Origin: Curtobacterium sp. MCLR17_032
GTDB lineage: Bacteria; Actinomycetota; Actinomycetes; Actinomycetales; Microbacteriaceae
Direction of reading: 5' to 3'
Length of the DNA: 64,000 nt
NCBI RefSeq assembly: GCF_003234795.2
Contig: NZ_CP126268.1
Location: forward strand, 3,100,001 to 3,164,000
This document shows positions 63,534-64,000 of this stretch, piece after piece (the stretch's first letter is position 1; the number at the start of each line of letters is the position of its first letter). Made by a program: the position numbers and the translations under genes. Below the pieces are notes generated by a model. The model saw nothing but the letters and a program-made list of their open reading frames with translations, was not told where the DNA came from and did not search any database.

Positions 63534-64000
63534 ATGAACGGACCGCTGATCGTGCAGAGTGACCGCACCGTGCTCCTCGAGGTCGCGCACCCTCAGGCTG
63601 AGGACGCCCGGCACGCGTTGGCGGTGTTCGCCGAGCTCGAACGCGCCCCGGAGCACGTGCACACGTACCGCATCACGCGGCTCGGGTTGTGGAACGCGCG
63701 TGCTGCCGGGCACGACGCAGCGTCGATGATCGACACGCTCGAACGGTTCGCGAAGTTCCCGGTGCCGCAGAGCGTGACGGTGGACATCGAGGACACCGTC
63801 TCGCGGTACGGCCGGCTCGTCATCCGGCGTGAAGAGCGCGAGGACGCCCCCGTCATCGCGAACTCCCCGGGCGAGGAGCTCGAGCAGCAGCCCGCCCTCG
63901 TGCTCACCGCGTCGGACCCGGCGGTCCTCGCCGAGGTCGTCCGGTCCAAGCGCATCCAGCCGCTGCTCGGCGAACGTCGCTCCGAGAACGCCGTCGAGCT
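63534..64000 (+). CDS. DNA repair helicase XPB, N-terminal part (3' end outside window)
   Basis: The visible 155 residues are the N-terminus of the bacterial XPB family: GPLIVQSDRTVLLEVAHP, FAELERAPEHVHTYRIT, LGLWNARAAGHDAASMID, RYGRLVIRREE. This domain precedes the two RecA-like motor domains, which lie beyond the window. XPB unwinds DNA 3' to 5' in repair. It follows the XPB-associated gene and probably shares its transcript. Confidence 0.92.
   Translation, partial: MNGPLIVQSDRTVLLEVAHPQAEDARHALAVFAELERAPEHVHTYRITRLGLWNARAAGHDAASMIDTLERFAKFPVPQSVTVDIEDTVSRYGRLVIRREEREDAPVIANSPGEELEQQPALVLTASDPAVLAEVVRSKRIQPLLGERRSENAVE

Overview
The window is high-GC (about 70%) actinobacterial DNA. GTG and TTG starts are common and almost no bases separate many neighbouring genes. 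SepX/GlpR-like, IdeR-like, XPB-like and Microbacteriaceae-type proteins, together with a recurrent GGGAGGCCC terminator hairpin, point to Microbacteriaceae, plausibly Curtobacterium or a close relative. The genus is an inference from gene content, not a database result.

Layout. 0-10 kb: end of a CHAD-domain gene, then a three-gene minus-strand operon (membrane GT2 polysaccharide synthase plus two beta-helix proteins), a 3'-truncated GH2 glycosidase, an alpha/beta hydrolase and a multi-pass PIG-V-like mannosyltransferase. 9.7-13.3 kb: secreted amidase-like lipoprotein, VOC protein, large secreted DUF1906-like protein, tRNA-Ala. 13.6-18.1 kb: a conserved actinobacterial block (SepX/GlpR-like divisome protein, RimJ-like acetyltransferase, galU, 5-formyl-THF cyclo-ligase, FmdB, mscL) in which the usual glp/moeA gene is missing. 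18.1-25.8 kb: a REP-like repeat pair, a CDP-alcohol phosphotransferase, a very large helicase-like protein with damaged ATPase motifs, a CitE-like lyase and an aldo/keto reductase. 25.8-30.8 kb: lipoprotein, quinone oxidoreductase, secreted protein and a polar amino acid ABC importer. 30.9-35.5 kb: a tightly overlapping cupin / amidohydrolase / SAH-hydrolase-like / PrsW set. 35.6-40.4 kb: small stress and redox genes, nadE, an AraC regulator, a VOC protein and a lower-GC DUF3800 gene beside tRNA-Arg(CCU). 40.5-46.1 kb: a duplicated HAD phosphatase, a NarL-type two-component system and a divergent ABC exporter. 46.1-53.1 kb: a copper module (CopA, CopD-CtaG fusion, CopZ; divergently DUF5134 and PepSY proteins) arranged around three CopY/BlaI-like palindromes and flanked by 67-bp direct repeats. 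53-64 kb: HNH nuclease preceded by a short Cys-containing leader ORF, an NlpC/P60 hydrolase, a WXG-like/DUF1023 hydrolase with a lipoprotein, an IdeR-like regulator, serC, DUF3027, a cold-shock protein, and a helicase-associated protein followed by the start of XPB.

The main themes are cell envelope and glycan synthesis (GT2/beta-helix, mannosyltransferase, GalU, SepX-like protein, NlpC/P60), copper and redox handling, and nucleotide/cofactor metabolism. Most convergent gene ends share one family of GGGAGGCCC hairpins. Several envelope genes contain 15-bp in-frame tandem repeats. Features most worth follow-up are the GT2/beta-helix operon, the SAH-hydrolase-like plus deaminase operon with an altered purine-binding motif, the repeat-flanked copper module, and the leader ORF.
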